Made by a program: the position numbers and the translations under genes. From Rachycentron canadum (taxonomy: Eukaryota > Chordata > Actinopteri > Carangiformes > Rachycentridae), in NCBI GenBank assembly GCA_038496675.1, contig CM076654.1, positions 14,158,207 through 14,222,206 of the forward strand: a stretch of DNA of 64,000 bases, read 5' to 3'. The notes beneath the pieces were generated by a model. The model saw only the letters and a program-made list of their open reading frames with translations, was not told where the DNA came from and made no database searches. Of the stretch, positions 1 through 11,781 are shown in pieces. The first letter of the stretch is position 1, and each line of letters starts with the position of its first letter.

Positions 1-394
1 TGTGAGTAAATGTGTCATTCAACAAATATGTTTGTCTCCTGTTATATTACACCTCAGGCTCTGTACTATTTTGTTACTAACCAAGTCAGGCACATGACAT
101 AAGATATAGATTACTATGTTTATGTTTTAAAGATGTAATATTGGAGAAACTTTTATACTGTATTTTTAAAGTAAATTATCTAAAAAGTATTGTTTTGCTA
201 TCACTACTATAACTCTTTATTTTTATATTGACATTACGTAACAACACAAAGTAAATAATATGATACCCAGTTGTATCATTTTTATTTTAAAGGTTTGTCA
301 GATCTGTTTTTTTTTTTTAATTGCACGCAATGTTGTTTTTTAATTATGTAATGTTCAATCTTTGCATATTCACATTTTTTTTCTCAAATTACAG

Positions 395-855
395 TTGGAA
401 GAGGACCAGGGATTTAAGGAGTTTCTGTCAGTACATCAGAATCGAAGCCAAGCACCAACCTGGGCGAATGACACTGTGCAGCAGCCATCTGGTCCTGACA
501 GTGGACAGACAAAGACGAAGCCCGCTTCAGATGATTACCTCAACTTTGATTCAGACCAGTCAGAAGATGAAGATGAGGAAGAAGAAGATGACGAAGATAA
601 AGGTCGGTAATTGTGATCTTAGTGTAGGTACCTGAAATCTGTGTCCCAGTTAACAGGCTGGATTAATTTACAGGATATTACAGAAAAAAAATGTTAATGC
701 ATATATTTACTGTTAACAAGATCTCAGTTATCCATCATTTGTTTATTTAACTTCAGGATACCCAAGATCATGAAATATCCCTAATTTAAGGGGGAGCAGG
801 TGGTTCAGTTTGCCAATGTTTGTGGATCACGCCCTTTGGAGGCTGCAAAAAATGG

Positions 856-952
<97 letters not shown>

Positions 953-3900
953 TATAGTATGTTAAACAGGACATTTGTAGTAAAATAAAACATTTATACA
1001 AATGCAAATAAAATGGAATAAAATCAACATGTTACATTCAGTATATATACAGTGAAGGCAAAATAAGGATTGAGTGGATTAAATACGAGCAGCATGTTGT
1101 TGCTTTCAGGTGGCAAGAAGGAAGCACTGAAGTCTGGCTTGTCAGATATGGAGTACCTGCGCTCAAAGGTGGCACAGACAGACAACACCATGGAAGAGAA
1201 TGAAGAAGAAGATGATGGTGGTGAAGGGGGTGGTGGTGATGATGATGATGACAACAATGAAGATAATGCCCCTGTACAGCACACAGACAGTGCCTATGAG
1301 AGTGGTGACAGAGAAAACAGCTCAAAGACAAAAATTTCAGTCTCCTCTGAGGATAACAAGCAGATTAAATCCAAGAAAACTGTCACACAGGAGGTGATCT
1401 GCAGTTATACACTACAGCTCAGCAACATTTTGTTTGTGTTCAGTTTATAGAAGTGAACGTTCCCATCTGTCTGTTGCAGATGGAGCCAACGACAGAATTC
1501 ACAGTGAAGCTGAGAGGAGTCCCATTCAATGTCAAAGAGGTGAGTCAACATAAGATTACTGGTTTCAGATATGCAGTGAAGATGCTTTGCTTTACATATT
1601 TCAGTGTCTCCATTTCTGACACCAACATATGTTTTTATGTGTGACATTAATAGCAACAAATTAGAGAGTTTATGACCCCACTGAAGCCTGCAGCAATCAG
1701 GATTGGAAAGAACGAAAGCGGAAATAGAACAGGTATGTTACTGAAAGCATTTAAATTCACGCTCCTCAGTATTCCGTGCATTAATAATATTTATTTTTTT
1801 ATTATATATTTATGTGTGTGCAAATACCAACAGTCATCTATAGTATATGTAATGAATAGGTCTGTCTTATGTGTGTCCCTAAGGTTATGTGTATGTGGAC
1901 CTACACTCTGAAGAAGAGGTGGGGAAGGCCTTGAAGAAGAATAAAGACTACATAGGTAAAAAATATTGTCTCATTCTTATTTCTGTGCAGAATTGCTGGC
2001 TGCCCTTTTCTTGAGTACTTTAATATTTGTGGAGTCTGAAGATAAGTGCCACTATTTATGATATGTATGATGATATTTATATTCCACATATCATCTGGCT
2101 TTTAACCCAAATCACAGCATAATTATTAAATAAAATAATAAAATAAAAGATAAAATAAACCAGCAAATACACTAACAATTTGGCATTGTTATGGCATTTT
2201 CAGTATATATTTTGTATAAATATTAATATATATGCATCAGCCCAAGGAGAGCAAAATATAGAGAAATATCATGTTAATTACGAACATCTGACATGTCGTC
2301 TTGTCTGAAAAAAAGGGAATTGCCTTGTGTCTGTGTTTTTAGGGGGGCGTTACATTGAGGTCTTCCGTGTGGATGCCTCTGCGGGTAAGGCCAGGAGGGA
2401 CAGGAAGGACAAAGAAATTGACAGAAATTTCACCAGGAAGCTCAAGGAGGATGAAGAGGAGGAAGACATTGCAGAGTCAGGTCGACTCTTCATCAGGAAC
2501 CTTCCTTACACCTGCACAGAGGAAGAGATCAAAGAGCTGTTTGCTAAACACGGTGAGTTTAAAAAAAACAACAAAAAAAAACAAACAAAAAAAAGATGCG
2601 CATGTACGCACACAGGCTTATATTTGCAAAAATAAATTCACGTTTCCAAGTTCATTATAATTTTGCAATCTTCACAGGTCCTTTGTCTGAGGTGCTCTTC
2701 CCTATTGACAATCTAACAAAGAAACCTAAAGGATTCGCTTTCGTTACCTACATGATACCAGAGAATGCTGTGACAGCGCTTGCTCAGTTGGATGGACATA
2801 TATTTCAGGTATTTGAACTCTGACTGATGTTTGAGATGTCTCTTTACCCCATAAGATGTGTAATTTACTAGAGTGATAGGAAACATGACTTTTTCTCATG
2901 CATCTAGGGCAGAATGCTTCACCTGCTTCCCTCCACCTTGAAGAAGGAAAAGGCTGAATCAGATGCTGGTGGTCCTGGCTCTTCATCTTACAAACGACAA
3001 AAAGATGCGAAGAATAAATCTTCAAGTTCCAGGTATACACAATCCCTTAAACTCTCTCCTTCTCTGTCTGTGGATTTCCTTGAAGTTTATATGTGAAATT
3101 TCTGCTTCTTTCCAGTTCACACAACTGGAACACCCTGTTTCTTGGCACAAGCGCAGTGGCAGATGCCATTGCTGAAAAATATAACACCACTAAAAGCCAA
3201 GTTCTGGACCATGTGAGTGATACTACATCCTATTGTTTTATATTTAAACTTCCCTCTACATAACTCTACAGCAAATGTAGTTACAGCAGCATGTGAATTA
3301 TAGAGCTAAATACAAATCAAGCATTCAACTTCTTTGGTCCTTGGCATCCTCTGCAGGAGTCCAAGGGAAGTGTTGCGGTGAGGATGGCTCTGGGAGAAAC
3401 ACAAATCGTCCAGGAGACTCGACAGTTCCTACTGGAAAATGGTGTCTGTCTGGATTCCTTTAGTCAGGTAAGTTTATTGTAAAGTCTTCTTCACGTTCTG
3501 CTTTACAGTGAGTTGGTTAAGATTGTCTCATCCTTGTGCCCCCTGCTGTACAGGCAGCAGCAGAGAGGAGTAAAACTGTGATCCTGGTGAAAAACCTTCC
3601 AGCTGGAGTGACAGTGTCAGAGCTGGAAGAGCTCTTTTCACCTCATGGCTCTTTGGGTCGAGTGCTGCTGCCACCTTCAGGACTCACCGCCATCATCGAA
3701 TTCCTGGAGCCAACTGAAGCAAAGCGAGCCTTCACAAGGCTGGCCTACAGCAAGGTGCATGTTGTTTTTCACCTGTACAACCTGTTCATACCACGTGTGT
3801 TGATTCGGGACACTGAAGACTTTTATGTGTCTCTGCAAACCCTAGTTCCAGCATGTCCCTCTGTACTTGGAGTGGGCACCTGTCGGTGTTTTTGTGGCAG

Positions 3901-5787
3901 CCAAACCAGAACCAGGTAGAGTCCCACAAACACAAATACTCATAAGCTTGACAATCTTTAAAGGTTAGTGTTTACATAACATAAATAACTACAATACATA
4001 TTCTGTCTAACCTAGTTCTAGACAAAGAGGAGGCTGTGAAAGAAGAGAAGAGGGAGGAAGAGGAAGATGAGGAAGAGGAAGAGGAGGAATCTGCTCCAGG
4101 ATCCACACTTTTCATTAAGAACCTTAATTTCAGCACAACAGAGGAGAAACTGCAGGAGGTAGGTCAATTCATAAAGACTACTTTGTTATATTTACTACCA
4201 GTTAAGATGGGAGTGACACTGTTTTCTTCATTTGTTGCAGACATTCTCCAAATGTGGCAAGATCAAATCTTGTTCCATCTCTAAGAAGAAAGACAAAACA
4301 GGTATCATACGTTATAACTAGGATCACTGATCTAAAAATCACAAATGGGATTCTGTTAAAAGGGAATATCTACCTCTCTGTATGTTAAGTGTGTGTTCTC
4401 ATGCTTAGGTGCGTTATCTGATCTACGTTTCTGTTTTGGCTCCAGGAAAGATCTTGTCCATGGGCTATGGTTTTGTCCAATATCAGACAGCAGAGGCTGC
4501 ACAGAAGGCCCTGAGGCAGCTGCAGGTACCAGCTCCATGTCCTCATTGAAACTCTCACAACCTTTCTCCACAGACTGGTTCTTGGTTAATATGTGTTCTC
4601 TCTCACTCTTTCACTCCCTCTCTCCACCAGCACTGTACTGTGGATGATCACAAGTTAGAGCTGAAGATTTCTGAGAGAGCTACAAAGTAAGAATTGGTTC
4701 AGTTTTAGTGAACATAGTCAATTAAAAAATAGGTATTTCATATCTATTTAAAAATATTGTGAACTTACAAGTGTATTAGAGTATAGTGTTCAGTAGAAAA
4801 CTAGGACTGTCGTTTCAAGCATCTTCATCAAGCAAGAGAGTTGTATTACAAACAGGACTAAAATTAGGGTCAGGGTCAGTTAAAATGCGCATTAATAAAT
4901 AACAAAAGAACAAATAAAACTCACTTTGTGTTATTTTAATATTGACTGGGGGTTTCTGGTGCATGTACACCTCTCTTGTTGTGACTATTCATTGAGTCTT
5001 TTTCCCTCTGTGCAGAAATACTGAGGCGTCACGTAAAAAGAAGCAAGTTGAGAAGAAGCAGACGGGAACTAAGATCCTTGTTCGCAATGTTCCCTTCCAA
5101 GCGACTGTCAGGGAAATTCGCGAACTTTTCTGGTAGTGGTCCATACACAGTTGTTTTTTTGTTCACACTATACATGGTGAAGGTTTAGAAATCATTTAAT
5201 AATGCTACGATTTCTTCCCTCTTTCTTTTCAGTACGTTTGGAGAACTGAAGACAGTCCGTCTTCCCAAAAAAGCAGCTGGTTCAGGGAATCATAGAGGCT
5301 TTGGGTTTGTCGATTTTCTCACCAAACAGGATGCTAAGGTTTGTTTGATTTTATTTAAATAATTTTTATAAATAATGTAAGCCCTCTCATGCATATTTAG
5401 GGAATAAAGAGTTGTCTTGTGCTACAGTATAGTATGCTGTACAGTATTGGGCTATAATCATAAATTCTATGCCCATTTTCTCTACAGAAAGCATTTGCTG
5501 CACTGTGCCACAGCACCCATTTGTATGGGAGACGTCTTGTGCTGGAGTGGGCTGATGCTGAGGAAACAGTAGAGTCACTGAGGCGGAAAACAGCAGAACA
5601 TTTTCATGGTAAATCTACAAATTTTTTTCATGTACAAAATAAGATCCATGAAAAGAAATCCATTTGCTTTATATTAATTTATTTCTTTTTCTCTTTCACA
5701 TCAGTGGCCTCCAAAAAGCAGCGAAAGTCAGAGGTTTTGGAGGGAATTATGGAAACGATGGAAACTGATGGGGGCATGGAAGACTGA
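395..5787 (+). CDS. rbm19: RBM19, RNA-binding protein 19 (3' part; 5' exons lie left of the window)
   Basis: Nucleolar protein with several RRMs, the vertebrate orthologue of yeast Mrd1, which helps process pre-rRNA in the small-subunit processome. Twenty exons are visible: 395-602, 1110-1393, 1480-1539, 1654-1732, 1884-1955, 2343-2552, 2678-2808, 2908-3032, 3116-3212, 3357-3467, 3554-3754, 3846-3915, 4016-4158, 4241-4301, 4446-4525, 4631-4686, 5016-5132, 5233-5338, 5488-5608, 5705-5787. They join in frame into 804 residues. Human RBM19 is about 960 aa, so RRM1 and the true start are missing. RRM2 begins at TEFTVKLRGVPFNVKE, RRM3 at GRLFIRNLPYTCTEEEI, RRM4 at KTVILVKNLPAGVTVSEL, RRM5 at STLFIKNLNFSTTEEKL and RRM6 at TKILVRNVPFQATVREI; the last has RNP1 HRGFGFVDF. 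Acidic Asp/Glu runs separate RRM1-2 and RRM4-5, as in the family. The first visible exon starts in phase 0. Confidence 0.95.
857..951. repeat. compound (CA)n-(TA)n microsatellite in an RBM19 intron
   Basis: About 22 CA units run directly into about 22 TA units inside the 603-1109 intron of RBM19. It is not near a splice site. Reading frames across it encode only repeated His-Thr or Val-Cys and are not genes. Confidence 0.95.
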
Positions 5788-6100
5788 GGTCCCTAAAAGC
5801 TGTGAAGGCCTTGACACAACCTAGACCAGTGCTCCTGTTTTCTGTGTGGAAAAGGACTGAGAAGAAAATATTGACTTGACCAGGATGTGGAGGAGCAAAT
5901 TATGAAAAGTTGTGTGAAAAACAAAACTTTTGTATTTCTTACTTTACATGGGATGTCAGTTTTTGTATAAAATTAAGTTCATGATATAAAGGCTGTTGGT
6001 GTCACTTTGTTGCACATTGTCTGGTTTAATGGCGAATGAGCGACTGACAGGAACAGTAAGAGGATGTAGGCTTTTATTTTGAAGGAACGCCCTTGAGTAC

Positions 6101-6146
6101 GGTCAGGTGACCAGTCGCCCTCGTTATCACATGACTTGTTGTGAAC
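6101..6146 (+). promoter_or_regulatory. candidate TFEB/MITF-type sites just upstream of PLBD2
   Basis: GGTCAGGTGACC (6101-6112) differs at one base from the palindromic CLEAR element GTCACGTGAC. TCACATGA (6127-6134) is an M-box E-box. Both lie within 46 bp of the PLBD2 start codon, in the 360-bp gap after RBM19. PLBD2 is a lysosomal protein, and lysosomal genes are commonly controlled by TFEB/MITF through such sites. Function here is inferred from sequence only. Confidence 0.4.
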
Positions 6147-9100
6147 ATGGCGGCCAGGCATGGGACGTTTTCTGTGGGAAGTTTTCCAATAGTTTTCAAT
6201 GTTGTGGTGATTTTGATTTGTGCGTCTGTCGGAGCTGAAATACGAAGCGCAGTCATCGACAAACACAGCGGGCAGCTGTCGGTCCTGGAGGGATACAGGG
6301 AGGACTTTGTGGCTTGGGCCAATTTCACTGATGACATTAAAACATCGGGGTAAGTGGACTTTAATTATTAAGTTATCCCCCCCATTATAATGCATCATAT
6401 CAACATGAAAAATTACCCTAGTTATTTCCCAGAGCCAGAAGTGACACGAAGAGGAAATCTATAGTTATGTAACAAAAAAAAAACAAACAAAAAAAAAAAA
6501 AACGCAGGAGTGGTTAAAATCGCCATAGACATGAGAGAGGGTCTGTGAAAACATTGAAAACCAAACAAGTGCATGAATGGGTTAAAAGAAAATACATGTA
6601 GATACATTCAACACTACAGATGAAAATCATTAAAAAAAAACAAAACAACTTGATTACAGGAGAATAAAGCACCACTGAATATAGTGACCAAAGGGGTAGA
6701 CATGATATCACTGGGAACACTGGCCATGACTGGTTTTATAAAGAGGAAGGTGAAAAATACATGACATACAGCTGTGATTCCCATGTTGGTACAGCCCCTG
6801 TCATCCTTGCCATCATTACATTATTCCAAGCCTGCACACAGGTATATTTATCGTCCCTTATCTTCTCAGGTGGTCTTTCTTAGAGGTCACTACCAGCAGT
6901 CAGTACAATGACAGTATCCAGGCTTATGCTGCGGGTGCAGTGGAGGCTGCAGTCACATCTCAGGTCAGCTTAAACCATTATTCTGCTCTTTTTCATTGTG
7001 CAAGTAGTTAAAATGTTTTATTCACTCACTTAACATTTCAAGTAATATGAGCTCTTTGTACACACGTTATTTAGCTCATCTATAAGCACTGGATGAACAC
7101 TCTAATGGGTTATTGTGGGCCCTTCACGAGTCAGACCGGTTACTGTGAGCGCCTTAAGGCTTTCATCTCAACCAATCTGCAGTGGGTTCAGGGCCAAATA
7201 GAGAAGCACCCAAGTTCACCATATTGGTACCAGGTATGTATTGAGTATTTGTGGGATGATTAACATCCCTTGCATCCCTTGAAACAAAAATCTTTCACTG
7301 TCTGTTCTTGTCAGGTGCGTCTGGCCTTGCTGCAGCTGAAAGGTCTAGAGGACAGTTACAATGAAGAGCTGTCATTTCCAGTGGGGCCGCTCTCTTTCAA
7401 CCCATTTGGCTTTGTGTAAGTGCTTGTTTCGTTTTTGCATTAATCAAACATGTTTTCCCACTGTTCCTCAACCTAACCTTGCCTCACATTTTCCATTGCT
7501 CCACTGTCCATCCAACCAGACTTTTCCAGCTTGGTGGGGATCTTGAGGACTTGGAATCAGCTCTAAACAAATCCAGCCAAACTCGACCTCTTGGATCTGG
7601 TTCCTGCTCTGCTCTCATTAAGCTGCTGCCAAACAATAAGGAACTGCTGGTGTCACATGACACCTGGAATACCTACCAGGCCATGCTGCGAATTATGAAA
7701 AAATACATCTTTGCCTTTAAAGTCTCTCCTTTAGGTATCTTACTGATGCAAGTGTGTCTCCTGTTTTACACTCCCTCATTATTACATTGAAGGAATTGTT
7801 TTGGGCAAAATGCTCGTGTTCTCTCTTAAATTAGATGAGAAGATAAGTAACCCTATCATATCTGTACAGTAAATTTGAAGCTACAGCCAGCAGCCAGTTA
7901 TTTTTAACATAGCAATTTCTCTGGGATATACAACCACAACTCCTTTTTTCTAGATTTTGGTTTTTGTCATTTTTTAAACCAACAAGATATAACATGTCCA
8001 TATGCTGAGCTGCAGAGATGCTGGTTGTTAGTGCCGGACAGAGCCAGTTTACAGACACCAAAGTGGTGTTGATTTTTGATGTAACTCTCAGCACAAACGC
8101 TAATAAACATCTTCCCAAAAAATTTCAAACTATTCTTTTTGACCATATGTCCCACACTTTTTAAAAGCACCTTTTGTTGCTGAGATATGACGTGAATGCA
8201 GATTAGTATTAATGTGCTCTGTTCTTTTCAGACAATGTGTTCCTTCCTGGGAGAACTCAGGCATTCTCATCCTACCCTGGATCTATCTTCTCTGGAGATG
8301 ACTTTTATATCCTAAGTAGTGGCTTGGTGAGAACGTTTTGTACTTAACATGACAGAATTGAGTGTTATGTGTTGTTATTTTCCTAGATGGTGTTTGTGTT
8401 TCCTAATACATTTTGTGTCTGCAGGTTACGTTGGAAACCACCATTGGCAACAGCAACCCTGCTCTTTGGAAGTTTGTTCAGCCCACAGGAACTGTCATGG
8501 AGTGGCTGAGGAACATTGTTGCTAATCGACTGGCTACTACTGGCAAGGAATGGGCTAAGATATTCAGCAAGTGCAACAGTGGAACGTGAGTTTTACACAG
8601 CAGAAAGAAACTGAATCTCATTACTTTTTAACCAACATTATCACCACTTTGTGCAGGTGTAATCTTCTCAGCAGGTTTCAAGCTCTGTTGTCTGCAGCTT
8701 AAGTGGTGTTCAAATTCTCAGATAACAAGATTAGATAGGATGTTGTGTGATCTCAGAATGATTTGGTTTGAGTGAAGTAAGGATAGAAGAAGAAAGCCAT
8801 TCACAGTATTATCAGGAGTCACATGAGAAGTCAGCTGTGTCATACAGCTGTAATAGGGTCATTGTGCTGCGTGTTTGTTGTGAATTGCTGCATCAGTTAC
8901 TTAAATTACACAGCTGGAAATGAATACAAATCAGTAAAAGGTTAAAGGAGGTTAAAGGTTGTATGATCAGTTTGGACTGTGTGTATATATATATATATAT
9001 ATATTTGTTTTGTAGGTATAACAACCAGTGGATGATTGTAGACTATAACCACTTCACTCCAGGGAAGACTGATATTAATGAGGACCTCTTCGTTGTGCTG

Positions 9101-10146
9101 GAGCAGATCCCGCAAGTCTTTCCAGTTGATCTTTAATCAAAAATTGATGATTAATTCAGTATTTCTGCAGATGACACAATGAGACACAACTCATTCACTT
9201 AGAATAAGCTTTTTTCTTATCTTGTGGTGCTGCAGGGGGCTTGTTGTTTACACTGATAAAACTCAGGAACTACTGGAGAAAGGGTATTGGGCAAGTTACA
9301 ACATACCGTAAGTTTGGAAAGAGTGACTTTTATGCAAACATGATTGTATGTTTTCTGATTGTACTGTGCAAAAAATGTTCCCTTGTGTATTCACGGTCAT
9401 GTGAAGGTACTACGAAGACATATTCAATGCCAGTGGTTGCAATGAGCTTGTTAAGAAGTTTGGTCCGTGGTTCTCTCTGGACCAGAATCCTCGGGCCCAG
9501 ATATTCAGAAGAAACCAGACGGATGTCACAGATGTGGACTCAATGATCCGCTTAATGAGGTACAATCTGTGTTCTCAACATGCTTAAGATGGGCATTTTT
9601 ATCATATGCTGGTCATACAAATTTTAATATTAGATGTTATAGTTTATAGGCTAAAGTTTCTCTCTCCTCAGGTATAACAACTTTAAAGAAGACCCGTTGT
9701 CAAAGTGTGAAGGCTGCAACCCCCCTGCAAATGGGGAGAATGCGATCTCAGCTCGGTCAGACCTGAACCCAGCTAATGGAACATATCCGTTTGGTGCCTT
9801 AAGGCAGAGACCACATGGGGGAACAGATATGAAGGTTTTTATTTTAATTTTTATTTTATTTTAAGTCTTTTTTTTTTTTCATTTAATCACCTTTTTTGTG
9901 AGTGTTTGTCTCAAAATAAATTGACTGTGCCATGACAATAGGGTGTTTGCTAAATCTGATTGTGCTCCTCTGCAGATGACCTCCTACAAGATGTTTCGAG
10001 AATATGGTATGCTGGCAGTGAGTGGGCCAACCTGGGACCAGGTGCCACCCTTTCAGTGGAGCACTTCCCCTTACAAGGACTTGATGCACATGGGTCACCC
10101 TGATACTTGGGCATTCAAGCCTATAAAAGTCAACTGGACTCCCTAG
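6147..10146 (+). CDS. plbd2: PLBD2, phospholipase B domain-containing 2 (lysosomal)
   Basis: Lysosomal glycoprotein of the phospholipase B-like family, with an N-terminal-nucleophile hydrolase fold; its physiological substrate is uncertain. Exons 6147-6349, 6870-6963, 7075-7233, 7315-7415, 7520-7734, 8232-8326, 8425-8585, 9016-9111, 9236-9307, 9407-9559, 9672-9834 and 9976-10146 give 560 aa. I chose ATG 6147 because it opens a hydrophobic signal peptide (VVVILICASVGA, about residues 18-29) and has the Kozak-like context gaacATGG. The predicted nucleophile is Cys215 in LGSGSCSALIKLLP, where the precursor is cut autocatalytically in the family. Conserved blocks SGDDFYIL, TYNNQWMIVDY, GENAISARSDLNPANG and GPTWDQVPPFQWSTSP follow. 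Intron 8 (9112-9235) has a GC donor. The intron 11 donor (gttttt at 9835) is weak. The gene sits 360 bp after the RBM19 stop. Confidence 0.95.
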
Positions 10147-10874
10147 TTGTCATCATACTGTATATACAATTTGAATGAATAATACTGCATCTGTGCTATT
10201 TGATGTTTTGAAAAAGGGAAATGGTTCATTAATTTAGTGTGATGTGAATTTTATGACTGCAATAGTCATACACTTGATTCTCAGGAAAGCAGTAATAATA
10301 TTTTGCAATATTACAGTAAAGCACTATTTGCATTATTAAAGTACAGCGCTAAAGAGAACTTTAAATGTGAGGCAATGTAACAACAAAAAACAACTTCAAA
10401 ATCTTTTGTTGTTATATCTGATTTTCATGTTTTTTTTTTTTTTGTTGTTGATGTTGTTTTGTGATGCTGTGTGAAAATGCAAATCATCTCCAGTCTGATG
10501 GCTTAATGATTTATTGCAGTGGTAGCTTAAATTGCCAAGTACTAATATACATGCAGATGCAAAATTTTCTGTAACACTAATGGAAAATGTTTTGATAATG
10601 AGTTAAAATCATTCTGGTATGAATTTTAAGCATTTTTTATTTTTAAGATATTTTCTGAACAAAAGTGCCCTGATTGTTGACTTTTTTTTAAATATAATTT
10701 TGTATTACTACTTAGGATAAGTAATACTTATGAGTTTTGTTTTCCATATTAAAAAGAAACAATAATATAACATTGAAAAATTGAAATCAGTGTTTGACAA
10801 TTTAATTTTTCATTTCCCATATCAATCTATAATTCATATTCGTAGTGGAGTTTCCTGTGTTCAATGTTAAAGCT
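10147..10874 (+). other. PLBD2 3' UTR and AT-rich spacer
   Basis: AT-rich sequence with poly-T and poly-A runs and no reading frame of interest. ATTAAA-type signals (around 10336) could end the PLBD2 transcript. I see no other gene here. Confidence 0.5.
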
Positions 10875-10879
10875 GCAAT

Positions 10880-11137
10880 CTGATTGGTGGGTTTATAACT
10901 TTGTCATGATTGGTCAGTTTATAGCTGTGTTCTGATTGGTCGGTTAATTGCCCAATCAGGAGGCAGCTTTAAATCAATCCAATCTGGAGCCAGGAATGAA
11001 TCAACAAATCAAGAGTCAGGAAAAAAATCGAACAATCAGGAGCCGGCTTTAAATCGACCAATCAGTTGCTAGGATAAAAATCGACCAATCAGGAGACAAG
11101 AAAAAATCGACCATCGATCAGATGCCAGTTTCAAATC
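10880..11137. repeat. 26-bp-period minisatellite carrying CCAAT boxes, inverted in the middle
   Basis: Seven units on the + strand begin near 10952, 10979, 11005, 11032, 11058, 11085 and 11111, spaced 26 or 27 bp. The consensus is roughly CCAATCAGGAGCCAGG followed by an A-rich stretch ending AAATCGA. To the left, three ATTGG cores at 10883, 10909 and 10935 keep the same 26-bp spacing but read in the opposite direction. The junction holds an 8-bp stem, CTGATTGG (10932-10939) facing CCAATCAG (10952-10959). The array ends roughly 200 bp before the GC-rich presumed first exon of TMEM219. Confidence 0.85.
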
Positions 11138-11240
11138 AATCTTCGTTGATTTATTTTATTCCTATTTTAATATTCTTCGATAAAACGTATAAAATAACAC
11201 GTGTAAAGTGCGGATTTGCGTTTACATCTACCAGCTATCA

Positions 11241-11269
11241 TCACGTCATCACGTCATGGATGATGTAAT
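11241..11269. promoter_or_regulatory. tandem TCACGTCA octamers plus TGATGTAAT at the TMEM219 promoter
   Basis: Two abutting copies of TCACGTCA (11241-11248 and 11249-11256) resemble ATF/CREB half-palindromes. They are followed by TGATGTAAT (11261-11269), which resembles the C/EBP-ATF composite element. A noncoding first exon is likely just downstream, with a possible donor at CACG|GTATGA near 11431. Binding is inferred from sequence only. Confidence 0.4.
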
Positions 11270-11781
11270 GGCAGTGCACTGTCGTAAAATGACTTCGCTG
11301 TCGTGTCTCTAGTTTTTGCGGCGACAAAGCTGAACTTTAAACTGTTAAAATGTCGACATCCGGTTTACTCGGTTGTCACAGCGTTTTACTAAAACCAGCG
11401 ATGTGATCAGACAAGACAGCTCAAACTCACGGTATGAAGTTATTATCTTTTAACTCATTTAGCTCACAACACTACATTGACAGACCTAAACGCTACTGTA
11501 CCAGTGGAGCTGGTTGGTGTGGACCATCGACTGTGGATAAGTTTCACGTCTCCTGTAGTTTTGACTGAATGTGTGTCGTCTGCCGATCCGGTTCTTTCAA
11601 TCTCATTATAAATGCAATTTCACTGTAAAAACGGCCCGGTACATAGAAAGAAGGATAAAGTCGTATTCATTGTTTAAAGTGAACAGATGTGTTGCTCCAG
11701 TCCAAATAATAAAAGTCCACAAACTGGTCCCGACAACAAAACTCTAACTGAAGCAACTCTTTCCTTTTTATAGGTTGACAC

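Noticed and set aside
786..1007. Long frames across CA/TA repeats on both strands
   Set aside because: They are repeat-encoded His-Thr, Val-Cys or Ile-Tyr strings. The same holds for the frames at 32863-33108, 35783-36050, 42156-42465 and 46685-47085.
1024..1331. Ser/His/Pro-rich frames antisense to RBM19
   Set aside because: They are the complement of the GAT/GAA acidic stretch of the RBM19 exon 1110-1393.
6141..6146. Start of PLBD2 at GTG 6141
   Set aside because: ATG 6147, six bases later, has a good context and opens the signal peptide.
10880..11137. CRISPR-like appearance of the 26-bp repeats
   Set aside because: The units are diverged and contiguous with no unique spacers. Part of the array is inverted, and the genome is vertebrate.
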